From: Paenibacillus sp. JCM 10914 | GTDB taxonomy: Bacteria > Bacillota > Bacilli > Paenibacillales > Paenibacillaceae | DNA length: 64,000 bases | Direction of reading: 5' to 3' | Assembly (NCBI RefSeq): GCF_001315105.1 | Contig: NZ_BAZR01000008.1 | Coordinates: forward strand, 62,001-126,000 | In this document: piece by piece, positions 37,419 to 46,811 of the stretch | How the letters are laid out: the number at the start of each line of letters is the position of its first letter | Position numbering within the stretch: the first letter of the stretch is position 1 | The notes under the pieces: model-generated | What the model was told of the DNA's origin: nothing | Database searches by the model: none | The model's input: the letters and a program-made list of their open reading frames with translations, nothing else | Position numbers and translations under genes: made by a program

Positions 37419-37781
37419 TCAGCGCTCCTTTCTGGATGAGATGAACCTTGCCATCAGCCCAGTGCCTGACATCACGATCAGGGTGCTGAGCAGCACGACG
37501 GCTGTTATTTGTATGCCTGTCGTTTTAAGCAGGGGGAAATATTGCATGATCCCGACAGCGGCGGGAATGAAGAACAGCAGCAATTCAGCAAGCAGCCACG
37601 AGGCGCCAATCTCAACCCACTCCAAGCGGATGATCCGGAGTTCAAGCAGCATGAACAGGAGCCCGATCCCGAGAATACTGCCCGGTATGCCGATGTCCAG
37701 CCAAGCGGCCACATGGTTCATGACGATCGAAAGGAGCATCAATCCAGCAACCTGCACACTGCCTTTTAGTACATTGCCCAT
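37419..37781 (-). CDS. cidA: CidA/LrgA-family holin-like membrane protein
   Basis: A 120-residue membrane protein with four helices: VAGLMLLSIVMNHVAAWLDIGIPGSILGIGLLFMLL shows the conserved IPG.ILG motif, and LLFFIPAAVGIMQY is also typical. The start ATG 37781 lies ten bases after AAAGGAG. It forms an operon with cidB. A LysR-type gene starts divergently 122 bases away, the same arrangement as cidR with cidAB (ywbI/ywbHG in B. subtilis). Confidence 0.9.
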   Translation of the reverse strand: MGNVLKGSVQVAGLMLLSIVMNHVAAWLDIGIPGSILGIGLLFMLLELRIIRLEWVEIGASWLLAELLLFFIPAAVGIMQYFPLLKTTGIQITAVVLLSTLIVMSGTGLMARFISSRKER

Positions 37782-37903
37782 GGTGACTGCACTCCTTTGG
37801 TTTTCATTGTTAATGAAATTTTACATCTTGTTCTTTCATAGGTAAAATGCATATATCGAATCATTATCATTCCATTTATCTATAACAAGTAGGAGGCGAG
37901 CAC

Positions 37904-38793
37904 GTGGATATCAGGCATCTGCAGTATTTTCTGGAGGTGGCCCGGAACGAGAGTTTCACCAAAGCGGCAGAGAAGCTATACATTACACAGCCGACCATCA
38001 GCAAGACGATTCGCAACATGGAGGATGAATGGGGGGTTACCTTGTTCCATCGACAGGGGAAGCGGATTGAATTGACTGATGCCGGGCTAATCATGTTTCA
38101 ACAAGCCCAGCGTATAGTGGAATCGTTTCAGCAGGTATCGGCGGAATTAGGGGATCTGATGAACCTGAAGCAGGGGCATCTGCGAATCGGACTGCCGCCT
38201 ATGGTCGGGTCCAGCTTTTTCCCTAAGGTGATCGGTCAATTCCATCGCAAGTATCCCCATATTACGATTCAGCTTGTGGAGGATGGAGCGAAGAAGCTTG
38301 AAGCCGATGTGGAGAGTGGTCAGACGGATATAGGCGTGGCGGTGCTCCCTGTCGACGAGGAGGTTTTCCATTATTATTCCTTCGTGAAAGAAAAGCTTAA
38401 TCTGCTTGTTCATCCGTCGCACCGTTTGGCCAGCCGGGCCCATGTGAATCTGAGTGAGCTTGCAGACGAATCCTTTGTGCTCTTTCGTGAGGATTTCACT
38501 TTGCATGATCGAATTATCCGCGAATGTGTGAATGCGGGGTTTGAGCCGAATATTGTATATGAAAGCTCCCAGTGGGACTTGATTAGCGGGATGGTGGCAG
38601 CGAATTTGGGAATCGCCCTATTACCTGAGACGATCTGCAAGGAAATCGATTCGGCGCGCGTATCCATTCTACCTTAGATAATCCGTCCATTCCGTGGCAA
38701 CTGGGCATGATCTGGCGGAAAGACCGTTACTTATCCTTCGCGGTGAGGGAGTGGATTAGCTTTACGCAGGGTTTGCTCGCCGAGAAAACATAG
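37904..38793 (+). CDS. cidR: LysR-type regulator of cidAB (frameshifted near 38675)
   Basis: The start GTG 37904 lies behind AGGAGG. The N-terminal helix-turn-helix reads MDIRHLQYFLEVARNESFTKAAEKLYITQPTISKTIRNME, and the effector-binding half follows. The frame stops at 38675 after ARVSILP. One added T gives LDNPSIPWQLGMIWRKDRYLSFAVREW, the usual end of the substrate-binding domain, and 296 residues. The regulator is divergent from cidAB and should activate it, as CidR does with acetate-type signals. The break is likely a sequencing fault. Confidence 0.82.
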
Positions 38794-38901
38794 GTTGTTC
38801 AAATAAATGGTTCATTTCATACATTTTCACTCCTTGGACATAATATCCATAGTAAGAGCGTGCATAAATACAAGCCGAATATCCAAGGAGGAATGAGACT
38901 C

Positions 38902-40524
38902 GTGAGTGGACAAGAGCATGATGATCAGAATGGACTGCCTGAACAAAACCGTGGTTATGCAGATCAACGCGGCGAGACTGAGCGTAATGACACGTTGACG
39001 AACCGTCAGGGACATCCGATATCGGATAATCAGAATGTGCGTACCGTGGGCAATCGCGGCCCGATGACACTGGAGAATTATCATTTTCTGGAGAAGATCA
39101 CACACTTTGACCGGGAGCGGATTCCAGAGCGTGTGGTTCATGCCAGAGGCGCTGGGGCACATGGATATTTTGAAGCGTATGGTAAAGCAGGCGAAGAGCC
39201 GGTATCCAAATACACCCGGGCGAAGCTGTTTCAGGTTGAAGGGAAGCGGACGCCCGTATTCGTCAGATTCTCGACGGTGGTGCATGGTTCAGGCTCGCCG
39301 GAGACGCTCCGGGACCCGCGCGGATTTGCCGTGAAGTTCTATACCGAAGAGGGCAACTGGGATCTAGTAGGCAACAATCTAAAAATCTTCTTTATTCGCG
39401 ATCCGCTTAAATTCCCGGATATGGTGCATGCGTTCAAACCTGATCCGGTATCCAACGTTCCAGGTCCTGTCGGCATGTTCGATTTCGTATCCCGCAGCCC
39501 GGAAGCTACCCATATGATTACGTTCCTGTGGTCTCCATGGGGAATCCCGGCCAACTACCGTCAGATGCAGGGTTCAGGCGTTAATACATATAAATGGGTT
39601 AATGCCGAGGGTACGGGCGTGCTGGTTAAATATCATTGGGAGCCGATTAAGCAAGGGATCAAGAACTTGACGCAGGCTGAAGCGAACAAGGTTCAGGGCA
39701 TGAATGACAGCCATGCTACCCAGGATTTGTATGAAGCGATTGAGCGGGGCGATTATCCGGAATGGGAGCTGTGCGTACAGATCATGAGTGATGACGATCA
39801 TCCGGAGCTTGAATTTGATCCGCTCGACCCGACGAAGCTGTGGCCGGAGGATCAATTCCCATTCTTGAAGGTTGGCAAAATGGTGCTGGACCGCAATCCC
39901 GAGAATTACTATAACGAAGTGGAGCAGGCGGCCTTCGGTACCGGGGTGCTGGTGGACGGTCTTGATTTCTCCGATGATAAGCTGCTGCAAGGGCGTACGT
40001 TCTCGTATTCCGATACGCAGCGTCATCGGGTGGGAACGAATTATTTACAGCTTCCAATCAATGCACCGAAGAAGCGGGTGGCCACGAACCAACGCGGCGG
40101 GCAAATGTCCTATTTCGTGGACAAAGCGCCAGAACAAAGCGCGCATGTGGACTACGAACCATCGATGACGGATGGTTTGGTGGAAGCATCGCAGACGGCA
40201 AAGCCGCACCAGCCCCACTATGACGCCAACCTCGTTCGGCAGAAACTGGACCGGACGCTGGATTTTAAGCAAGCCGGGGATACGTATAGAGCTTTTGAAG
40301 ACTGGGAGCGCACGGAACTTGTTAACAACCTGGCAGGTGCTCTGGCCCAATGCGATGTTCGCATCCAAGACAAGATGATCGAGTATTTCACGAATGCGGA
40401 TGAAGAATACGGACGCCGCGTGCGAGAGGGACTGGAGCAAGCGAAGAAGAATGCTGTGGAGAATCCCCATGAGCAAGCGGTGGCAGACGCTAACCAAATG
40501 GGGCATGACGCCGATCGATATTAA
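38902..40524 (+). CDS. Heme catalase, KatX/KatA-like
   Basis: A catalase of about 540 residues that degrades hydrogen peroxide. Visible are [32 protein letters not shown] with the distal His near residue 80, FVRFSTVV, the [20 protein letters not shown] region, and the proximal heme signature [14 protein letters not shown] with the Tyr ligand. The N-terminal tail before NRQGHP and the length resemble spore catalase KatX of B. subtilis, though KatA or KatE remain possible. I prefer GTG 38902, ten bases after AGGAGG; ATG 38893 lies too close. A terminator follows. Confidence 0.87.
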   Translation: MSGQEHDDQNGLPEQNRGYADQRGETERNDTLTNRQGHPISDNQNVRTVGNRGPMTLENYHFLEKITHFDRERIPERVVHARGAGAHGYFEAYGKAGEEPVSKYTRAKLFQVEGKRTPVFVRFSTVVHGSGSPETLRDPRGFAVKFYTEEGNWDLVGNNLKIFFIRDPLKFPDMVHAFKPDPVSNVPGPVGMFDFVSRSPEATHMITFLWSPWGIPANYRQMQGSGVNTYKWVNAEGTGVLVKYHWEPIKQGIKNLTQAEANKVQGMNDSHATQDLYEAIERGDYPEWELCVQIMSDDDHPELEFDPLDPTKLWPEDQFPFLKVGKMVLDRNPENYYNEVEQAAFGTGVLVDGLDFSDDKLLQGRTFSYSDTQRHRVGTNYLQLPINAPKKRVATNQRGGQMSYFVDKAPEQSAHVDYEPSMTDGLVEASQTAKPHQPHYDANLVRQKLDRTLDFKQAGDTYRAFEDWERTELVNNLAGALAQCDVRIQDKMIEYFTNADEEYGRRVREGLEQAKKNAVENPHEQAVADANQMGHDADRY

Positions 40525-40592
40525 GCGAAGCACTTTGGTCTTCTGTCCTCCATTGGGTTAGGTGAAGGGAAGTTTTAGTTCTGGAACATACG

Positions 40593-40632
40593 GGTAGTTT
40601 AAGATCATATGAGATCTTAAGCTGCCTTTTTT
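40593..40632 (+). terminator. Intrinsic terminator after the catalase
   Basis: GGTAGTTTAAGATC (40593-40606) pairs with GATCTTAAGCTGCC (40613-40626) with wobbles, and six T residues follow. Confidence 0.85.
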
Positions 40633-40744
40633 ACTATGGTTTTGCTACAAATCCTTCAAGAAATCCGCAGGAGGCGCAAGGAATTGGTACAGTCTGTATC
40701 GAATGAACATAGAACCATGGAAGATGGAGAAGGGGGTTCGCGTT

Positions 40745-41793
40745 GTGGCAATACAAGCAGGAATAATTGGATATGGCTTGTCAGGCTCGGTGTTTCATGC
40801 GCCGATTCTTTGCAGTGTGCCAGATTATAACGTTCACACCATCGTATCATCTGATCCGAGCAAGGTTCACAAGGATTTGCCCGACACATCCGTTGTGGAT
40901 AGTGTCGATGAGCTTCTCGCTATCCCTGAGATTGATGTCGTCATCATCACAAGCCCGAATACGACCCATCATGAATATACCCGACTTGCAATTGAAGCCG
41001 GTAAGCACGTTGTTGTGGAGAAGCCGTTCACGGTGACTTCCGCTGAAGCGGACGAATTAATCCAACTTGCCCGTGAACGTAATGTGTTGCTGACCGTATA
41101 TCAGAATCGGCGTTGGGACAATGATTTCTTAACGGTTCGTAATCTGCTGGAGACCGGAGCACTCGGCAAGTTGTCGATCTATCAGTCACAATTCAGTCGT
41201 TACCGTCCGCAGGTGAATGCGGAGCGTTGGAGAGAGCAGGGTCTCCCGGGTTCCGGCGTATTATTCGATCTAGGGTCGCATCTGATCGATCAGGCGCTGT
41301 ATCTGTTCGGATTGCCCCAATCGATCTGGGCCGATCTGCAGACCGAACGGCAAGGGGCGGAGGCTCACGATTATTTTCATCTGGTAATGAGGTATGCTTC
41401 ACACCGTGTTGTTCTCCACTCGGGCTCGTTGGTCCGGCAGGTCGGACCGAAGTTCGAGCTCCACGGAGATAAAGGAAGCTTCCTGAAATACGGCATGGAC
41501 CTCAGGAAGGGCAACTGAAGCAAGGAATGAGACCGGGCGATGCCGGCTGGGGTGAAGATCCATCGGATCAGTACGGCGAATTGGCAACCGAGTTGAGCGG
41601 ATTGGCGGTACAAGGCGAGATTGAGACCTTGCCGGGACGCTATCAAGCGTTCTATCAAGGGTTAGCGGAGGCGATTCTTAAGGGAGGTACTTTGCCTGTG
41701 CAGGCGGAAGAGGCACGGGATGTGATTCGGATGATCGAATATGCACTGCAGAGCCATCAGGAAGGCCGCACTGTTCCAATTCTTCAAAAATAG
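40745..41793 (+). CDS. Gfo/Idh/MocA-type NAD(P)-dependent oxidoreductase (frameshifted near 41501)
   Basis: The start GTG 40745 has AGAAGGGGG upstream and reads VAIQAGIIGYGLSGSVFHAP, the nucleotide-binding G-x-G-x-x-G. The middle shows VVIITSPNTTHHEYTRLAIEAGKHVVVEKPFTVT with the EKP lysine. A second domain follows with LFDLGSHLIDQAL and HLVMRYAS. At about 41501 one base is missing; adding it gives MDPQEGQLKQGMRPGDAGWGEDPSDQYGE and 349 residues, normal for the family. The substrate is probably a sugar or cyclitol, but unknown. No sugar transport or enzyme genes are adjacent. Confidence 0.82.
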
Positions 41794-41901
41794 GGCACAT
41801 AGTTTGCTCCGGTTTGAGAGATATTAGGTTATGTTGCACAACCTTTGGCATTCATAGCGACCAAGGGAAGTCCATACCTCACCAATAAGGAGTGAACGGA
41901 T

Positions 41902-42696
41902 ATGAAGCCTTATAATGTCCTTCGACCGGCACTTATGCTTCTCATGAGTTTGACGGTGATACTGACCGCGTCTACCGAAGCTTGGGCGGCCGGCAGCGGT
42001 CCCTTTCATTTTGGGTTTAAGAAAAGCGTGAATGGCCAGCTCCCATCGATCAACGAGGAAGGTTTCAAAGAGCTGCTGCAGAAATATGATGCAGTCTTCA
42101 TGGGGGATGCCAACAAGAAGGAACTGTATCTGACGTTCGATAACGGATACGAGAACGGATTCACCCCGCGCATACTGGATACGTTGCAAGAGAAGAAAGT
42201 GCCTGCTGCCTTCTTTGTGACGGGGCATTACGTGAAGACACAGGAAGATCTGTTGAAGCGGATGACGGCCGAAGGCCACATCATTGGCAACCATTCTTGG
42301 AACCATCCGGATGTAACCACGATCTCGTCCGAGAAACTGACGGAAGAGCTTGAGCGTGTGAAGAAAGAAGTGATACGTATTACGGGTCAACCGGAGCTGA
42401 AATATCTTCGGACTCCCCGCGGCATATTTGACGAGCGGTCACTCTCGGTCAGCAAGGATCTTGGTTACACCAACGTATTCTGGTCTTTGGCTTATATGGA
42501 TTGGGATGTGAAGTCGCAGAAGGGCGCGCAATATGCCTACGATAAGGTGACAGCCCAGCTGCATCCTGGTGCGGTCATACTGCTTCATTCGATCTCGAAG
42601 GACAACACAGAGGCGCTCGGACGTATCATAGACGAAGCCCGCGGCCGGGGGTATGAATTTAAGTCTCTGGACCAGATGCAGATCAAGGCTCCATAA
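41902..42696 (+). CDS. pdaA: Polysaccharide deacetylase PdaA-type (spore cortex)
   Basis: The 264-residue secreted enzyme has a signal peptide (LLMSLTVILTASTEAWA). It carries the PdaA-specific first motif LTFDNGYENGFTP at about 75, the NHSWNHPD metal site at about 130, RTPRGIFDERS, and HSISKDNTEALG near the end. PdaA removes acetyl groups so that muramic delta-lactam forms in the spore cortex, needed for germination. The start ATG 41902 has AAGGAGTGA upstream. It stands alone with a terminator. Other NodB-type deacetylases lack the NGYENG motif. Confidence 0.88.
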   Translation: MKPYNVLRPALMLLMSLTVILTASTEAWAAGSGPFHFGFKKSVNGQLPSINEEGFKELLQKYDAVFMGDANKKELYLTFDNGYENGFTPRILDTLQEKKVPAAFFVTGHYVKTQEDLLKRMTAEGHIIGNHSWNHPDVTTISSEKLTEELERVKKEVIRITGQPELKYLRTPRGIFDERSLSVSKDLGYTNVFWSLAYMDWDVKSQKGAQYAYDKVTAQLHPGAVILLHSISKDNTEALGRIIDEARGRGYEFKSLDQMQIKAP

Positions 42697-42712
42697 ATCA
42701 ATTGACAGGCGA

Positions 42713-42760
42713 GAGCGTATGGACGCTATCCATTTGGGATAGCGGCTATACGCTTTTTTT
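42713..42760 (+). terminator. Intrinsic terminator after pdaA
   Basis: AGCGTATGGACGCTATCC and GGGATAGCGGCTATACGCT pair with small mismatches around ATTT, followed by T residues. Confidence 0.8.
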
Positions 42761-42847
42761 GCTGCCTTCGGATTTCGATTCTTCGCATTCAGGAACGAAT
42801 GTTTGGTATAATACGCTCCAGAAGATCTTGATCGGAAGGAGAGCATA

Positions 42848-45136
42848 ATGCTGTATACCATATCTATCTCGGTCAGACCACTGGTGGAATATGTGTTTCG
42901 CAGTGGAAGCATTACGTCCGGTTTTCGAACGGCAACATCGCTCACAGAAGGGACACGGGCCCATCAGCAGTTGCAGCGGGAATACGGAGAGCTTGACCAG
43001 AAGGAAGTTCACCTGGAGACGGAGATCGCGCATGAGGACCTGCTCTTCCAAGTGGAGGGGCGTTGTGACGGTTTAATCCGGGAAGGGGAGCGCTTCATGA
43101 TCGACGAGATCAAGTCGACTTCAGGGGACCTTGGCGAGATCGCGCAGGATACGTATCCGGTTCACTGGGCGCAGGCCAAGCTGTATGCCTATATGTACGC
43201 CAAACTGCATGATATGGCGCAAATGGCGATCCGGCTAACCTACTTTCAGGTGCCGAGCGGGGAGCGGAAGCAATTTGTCGAGGAATGGACATTGGAAGAA
43301 CTTACGGCTTTTGCCCAGGAGGTCGTGGCAGCGTACGCTCCCTATGCAAGGTTGCTGCACGAGCATGCGCAGCGAAGGAATCAGAGCATTAAGGAGTTGG
43401 GCTTTCCGTTTCCTGCTTACCGGGAAGGGCAGCGAAAGCTAGCCGGTGCGGTCTATAAAAGCGTGGGCGAAGGCCGACGACTGTTTGCCAAAGCACCTAC
43501 AGGCATCGGCAAAACGATATCCACCTTGTTCCCTTCGGTAAAAGCGATCGGCGAAGGGTTGCTTACACGCATCTTCTATTTGACAGCTAAGACGATTACG
43601 CGCACAGCCGCCGAAGAGGCGATGGCTCGCATGGAGCGGCAAGGACTTCATATGCACACAGTGACGTTAACGGCGAAAGACAAGATTTGCTTCGGCGAAT
43701 CGGAAGGCTGCGGAGCGATGGGCTGCTCCTTCTCGGAAGGGTACTATGACCGTATCAACGAAGCGATTCTGGACTTGCTGGCCCATGAGACCTTAATTAC
43801 ACGGCCGGTGGTCGAGGACTATGCGCGCAAGCATCATGTGTGTCCGTTTGAATTCTCGCTGGATGCGTCATATGCCGCAGATGCCGTCATTTGTGACTAT
43901 AACTATATATTTGATCCGCGCGTATCGTTGAAGCGAATGCCGGAGGAGACGAAGAAGCGAAGCGTGCTGCTGATCGACGAGGCGCATAATCTGGTTGACC
44001 GCGCACGGGGCATGTACTCGGCGGAGCTCAACAAATCGGCGTTTCTCGAGCTGCAGCGGTCTTACAAAGAGAGCAATCCAGCCTTGTACAACGCTGCCAA
44101 GCGGGTGAATAGCCGCTTTAAGCTGCTCCGCAAGGCCAGCGAGAACGAGGAGCGTATCGTCGGCTCCCAGCAGCCGGAGATGATGGTGGAACTGTTGGAG
44201 GATTTTGCGCTGCAAGCCGAGGCTGAGCTTATGACCGGTAAGAGTGGTGAAGAGGCGGAGGCGCTGCTTGAGAGTTATTTTGCTGTACAGGCTTATCTGC
44301 GCATTTCCAAGCTGTATGATGAGCGGTTTGTGACGTATGCGGAGCTGAGTCAGAGTGAGGTATATCTCAAGCTGTTCTGCCTGGACCCATCCTATTTGCT
44401 GCAGCAGGCCGGCAAGAACTATCGGTCAAGCATCTTGTTCTCGGCAACATTGATGCCGCTCGGCTATTACCGCGACATGCTTGGAGCTGAAGAGGAGGAT
44501 TATAGCTTATCCATCCCTTCCCCCTTCTCAGCAGACCAGCTGGACATGAGAGTAATGCCGCTGTCTACCCGTTATAAAGATCGGGAGCGCAATCTGGAAC
44601 CGATAGTCAGGATGCTGGTGGAACTCGTGCAGGAGAAGCCGGTGAATACGCTGGTTTTTCTACCATCTTACCCCTACATGCAGGACATTCATGCAGCCTT
44701 CACTAGACTGAATCCGGAAGTGAGAACATTGCTTCAGGGACAAGGCATGAGTGAGGAGCAGCGCGAGGCTTTCCTGGAGGCGTTCCAGTCCGATGCGAAG
44801 GCTCCTATAGTGGGATTTGCCGTCATGGGAGGCATCTTCTCGGAAGGCATTGATCTGAAGGGAGAAAGGCTTTCCAGCGTGGTGGTAGTCGGCGTCGGAC
44901 TGCCGCAGTTATCCTTCGAGAACGATATCATTAAAGATTATTTCGATCGGACTGGTAAGCGGGGGTACGATTACGCTTATGTGTACCCGGGAATAAATAA
45001 AGTGCTGCAAGCCGGCGGGCGCTTGATCCGCTCGGAGCAGGATAGCGGCACGCTTACACTCGTGGACGACCGGTTCCTGAACCGTCAGTACGGACTGCTG
45101 CTTCCGGATGAATGGCGACGCTTTCGGAGAATCTAA
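42848..45136 (+). CDS. DinG/XPD-like helicase with N-terminal PD-(D/E)XK nuclease domain
   Basis: The 762-residue protein is a fusion. Residues about 30-125 look like a PD-(D/E)XK nuclease: GRCDGLI (Asp74), FMIDEIKS (Glu87-x-Lys89) and WAQAKLYAY with Gln109, the order found in Cas4/RecB-type nucleases. The helicase core follows with Walker A AKAPTGIGKT at about 214-223 and an iron-sulfur set Cys281, Cys288, Cys293, Cys332. DEAH is at 377-380, then SILFSATLMPLGYY, GGIFSEGIDLKG and QAGGRLIRSEQDSG. XPD/DinG relatives unwind forked or R-loop DNA 5'-3'. Role unknown; repair or R-loop removal is likely. Start ATG 42848 behind GGAAGGAGAG. Confidence 0.85.
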   Translation: MLYTISISVRPLVEYVFRSGSITSGFRTATSLTEGTRAHQQLQREYGELDQKEVHLETEIAHEDLLFQVEGRCDGLIREGERFMIDEIKSTSGDLGEIAQDTYPVHWAQAKLYAYMYAKLHDMAQMAIRLTYFQVPSGERKQFVEEWTLEELTAFAQEVVAAYAPYARLLHEHAQRRNQSIKELGFPFPAYREGQRKLAGAVYKSVGEGRRLFAKAPTGIGKTISTLFPSVKAIGEGLLTRIFYLTAKTITRTAAEEAMARMERQGLHMHTVTLTAKDKICFGESEGCGAMGCSFSEGYYDRINEAILDLLAHETLITRPVVEDYARKHHVCPFEFSLDASYAADAVICDYNYIFDPRVSLKRMPEETKKRSVLLIDEAHNLVDRARGMYSAELNKSAFLELQRSYKESNPALYNAAKRVNSRFKLLRKASENEERIVGSQQPEMMVELLEDFALQAEAELMTGKSGEEAEALLESYFAVQAYLRISKLYDERFVTYAELSQSEVYLKLFCLDPSYLLQQAGKNYRSSILFSATLMPLGYYRDMLGAEEEDYSLSIPSPFSADQLDMRVMPLSTRYKDRERNLEPIVRMLVELVQEKPVNTLVFLPSYPYMQDIHAAFTRLNPEVRTLLQGQGMSEEQREAFLEAFQSDAKAPIVGFAVMGGIFSEGIDLKGERLSSVVVVGVGLPQLSFENDIIKDYFDRTGKRGYDYAYVYPGINKVLQAGGRLIRSEQDSGTLTLVDDRFLNRQYGLLLPDEWRRFRRI

Positions 45137-45149
45137 CACTAGGAAGATG

Positions 45150-45178
45150 TTGACACGCAGAATCACAGGTCCTATAAT
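45150..45178 (+). promoter_or_regulatory. Consensus sigma-A promoter of a short transcript
   Basis: TTGACA (45150-45155), 17 bases, TATAAT (45173-45178). Both boxes are full consensus, so this is one of the strongest promoters in the window. Confidence 0.88.
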
Positions 45179-45219
45179 ACGGATTATATTAAGCAAGCAT
45201 AAAGGAGGCTGATGTCAAA

Positions 45220-45285
45220 ATGAGTAACTTACAGAATGTACGTGTTGCGTTGTCGGCATCGGTCTCTTCGGACGGAAAGTTCTAA
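45220..45285 (+). CDS. Short open frame (21 aa) on a short strong transcript
   Basis: ATG 45220 has AAAGGAGG eleven bases upstream and encodes MSNLQNVRVALSASVSSDGK plus one Phe. A perfect promoter lies 42 bases before it and a terminator hairpin 54 bases after it, so the transcript would be about 200 bases. It could be a small peptide or a small RNA. If one base is missing near 45283, as in other genes here, a frame of 83 residues would result, ending at 45470. That frame would pass through the hairpin, which argues against it. No family recognised. Confidence 0.4.
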   Translation: MSNLQNVRVALSASVSSDGKF

Positions 45286-45338
45286 CTGGTTATTGGAATA
45301 AGGCGACATTTGAGCGTGCCTTTATTTCCTTTGACCTC

Positions 45339-45384
45339 AAGGAACCCGTAGGAGACCGTGAATGGTATCCTGCGGGTTTCTTTA
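45339..45384 (+). terminator. Intrinsic terminator of the short transcript
   Basis: AAGGAACCCGTAGGA (45339-45353) pairs with TCCTGCGGGTTTCTT (45368-45382), including G-T wobbles, followed by T residues. Confidence 0.7.
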
Positions 45385-45469
45385 TGTCTATCCAGAAGTT
45401 GTGTGTCCCCGATGATTCGTTATGTTCAGACCATCGAGCAGATTCACTTCGATTTAGTCATCAAGTATG

Positions 45470-45500
45470 AGCCGCAGATACCGGAGTCTGTGGCTTTTTT
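45470..45500 (+). terminator. Second terminator before rsgA
   Basis: AGCCGCAGA (45470-45478) pairs with TCTGTGGCT (45487-45495), followed by a T run. With the hairpin at 45339 it insulates rsgA from upstream transcription. Confidence 0.7.
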
Positions 45501-45568
45501 ATATGCAAAAAAACAAAACCCAATCAAACCATTAAAATCTTGATCAGGATAAGGGGAAATTAATCATT

Positions 45569-46681
45569 TTGAATAAACCAAACATGAAGCAGTTAGAAGC
45601 ATTGGGATGGAATGAACGATGGAATGAAGCGGCGCTTCAAGTGCCGAGACAAGATAAGGTCTTAGAGCCAGCCAGGATTTCTGCTCAGTTCTCGAAGCAA
45701 TACCGGATCGTGGCTAAGGATGGCGAGCTGGCAGCGGTCGTTACCGGTAAATATGAATATGAGGCGGAAAGAAAGAGTGATTTCCCTGCCGTTGGCGACT
45801 GGGTGATGGTAGAGCGGCTGCAAGGAGAATCACGGGCAGTCATTCATAAGCTGCTCCCTCGTCAAGGAGCCGTAACGCGCAGGGAAGCGGGTACCGTTCC
45901 AGATGAACAGGTGATTGCCGCGAATGTCGACACGGTATTTATCGTCAATGCGCTGAATAAAGATTTCAATGTTCGCCGGATTGAACGCTACCTGATTGTC
46001 GTCTGGGAGAGCGGGGCGACGCCAGTAGTCCTGCTGACCAAAGCGGATCTATGTGAGACGGTAGATGAGTATGTATCGCAGGTAGAGGCAGTTGCCCCGG
46101 GTGTACCGGTTCATGCCGTCAGTTCCCTGATGGATCAGGGGAAGGAACAACTATTGCCCTACTTGGTCCCGGGCAGTACCGTTGCGATAGCAGGAACATC
46201 AGGCGCAGGGAAGTCGACGCTCCTGAATTGGCTTTCCGGCCAGGAAATGCAGCGAGTTCAAGGAATACGGGAGGATGACGCCAGAGGCCGTCATACAACC
46301 ACGCACCGGGAATTGTTCGTACTGCCTGGCGGGGTGATCATGGTGGATACCCCAGGCATGCGTGAGCTGCAGCTATGGGATTCGGAAGAGGGGCTGCAAA
46401 CGGCTTTCTCTGATATTACAGAACTGGAGCAGCAGTGCAAGTTCCATGACTGCCGTCATGAAACGGAATCGGGATGCGCGGTTCAAGCAGCTTTGCAGGA
46501 TGGGACACTGGATGCCAAGCGATATATGAATTATCGGAAGACCGAGCGTGAGTTGGCTCATATGGCGCGGAAGGAAAGAATGAGCGCCAGGAAGCAGAGC
46601 AAGAATACGGGTAAGCAGGGGCGCAAGAAGGGTAGAGATCATAGCGGGGCGTATGGTCGACATCTATTAGACGAAGAATAA
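45569..46681 (+). CDS. rsgA: Ribosome small-subunit GTPase RsgA (YjeQ/YloQ family)
   Basis: The 370-residue circularly permuted GTPase checks 30S subunit maturation. An N-terminal OB-like domain is followed by the G4 motif LLTKADLCE near residue 156, then G1 AGTSGAGKSTLL near 210, RHTTTHRELFVLPGG (switch) and G3 MVDTPGMRELQLW. A zinc-binding end follows (CKFHDCRHETESGCAV). It is longer than YloQ of B. subtilis because of a basic tail, so it may be a second paralogue. Start TTG 45569 lies eleven bases after AAGGGGA; ATG 45584 is farther away. A terminator follows. Confidence 0.87.
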   Translation: MNKPNMKQLEALGWNERWNEAALQVPRQDKVLEPARISAQFSKQYRIVAKDGELAAVVTGKYEYEAERKSDFPAVGDWVMVERLQGESRAVIHKLLPRQGAVTRREAGTVPDEQVIAANVDTVFIVNALNKDFNVRRIERYLIVVWESGATPVVLLTKADLCETVDEYVSQVEAVAPGVPVHAVSSLMDQGKEQLLPYLVPGSTVAIAGTSGAGKSTLLNWLSGQEMQRVQGIREDDARGRHTTTHRELFVLPGGVIMVDTPGMRELQLWDSEEGLQTAFSDITELEQQCKFHDCRHETESGCAVQAALQDGTLDAKRYMNYRKTERELAHMARKERMSARKQSKNTGKQGRKKGRDHSGAYGRHLLDEE

Positions 46682-46698
46682 ATATCAAAGGCAATCAA

Positions 46699-46726
46699 CC
46701 GAAGTCACTTGACTTCGGTTTTCTTT
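46699..46726 (+). terminator. Intrinsic terminator after rsgA
   Basis: CCGAAGTC (46699-46706) pairs perfectly with GACTTCGG (46711-46718), followed by TTTTCTTT. Confidence 0.9.
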
Positions 46727-46733
46727 AGGAATA

Positions 46734-46768
46734 TAGTTAGGTAGCCGAATAAATAGTTAACCTAACTA
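46734..46768 (+). promoter_or_regulatory. Probable MarR operator
   Basis: TAGTTAGGT at 46734-46742 is the perfect inverse of ACCTAACTA at 46760-46768. The second block, TAGTTA-ACC-TAACTA (46754-46768), is itself a perfect palindrome. It lies upstream of the marR gene, as expected for autoregulation. Confidence 0.6.
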
Positions 46769-46811
46769 ATTTAGAGAAAGTGCATTTTTTAATCCGGAAA
46801 GAGGTGGCCCA

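Noticed and set aside
38829..38855. PerR box before the catalase gene
   Set aside because: GGACATAATATCC is only a weak palindrome and does not match TTATAAT-N-ATTATAA well enough.
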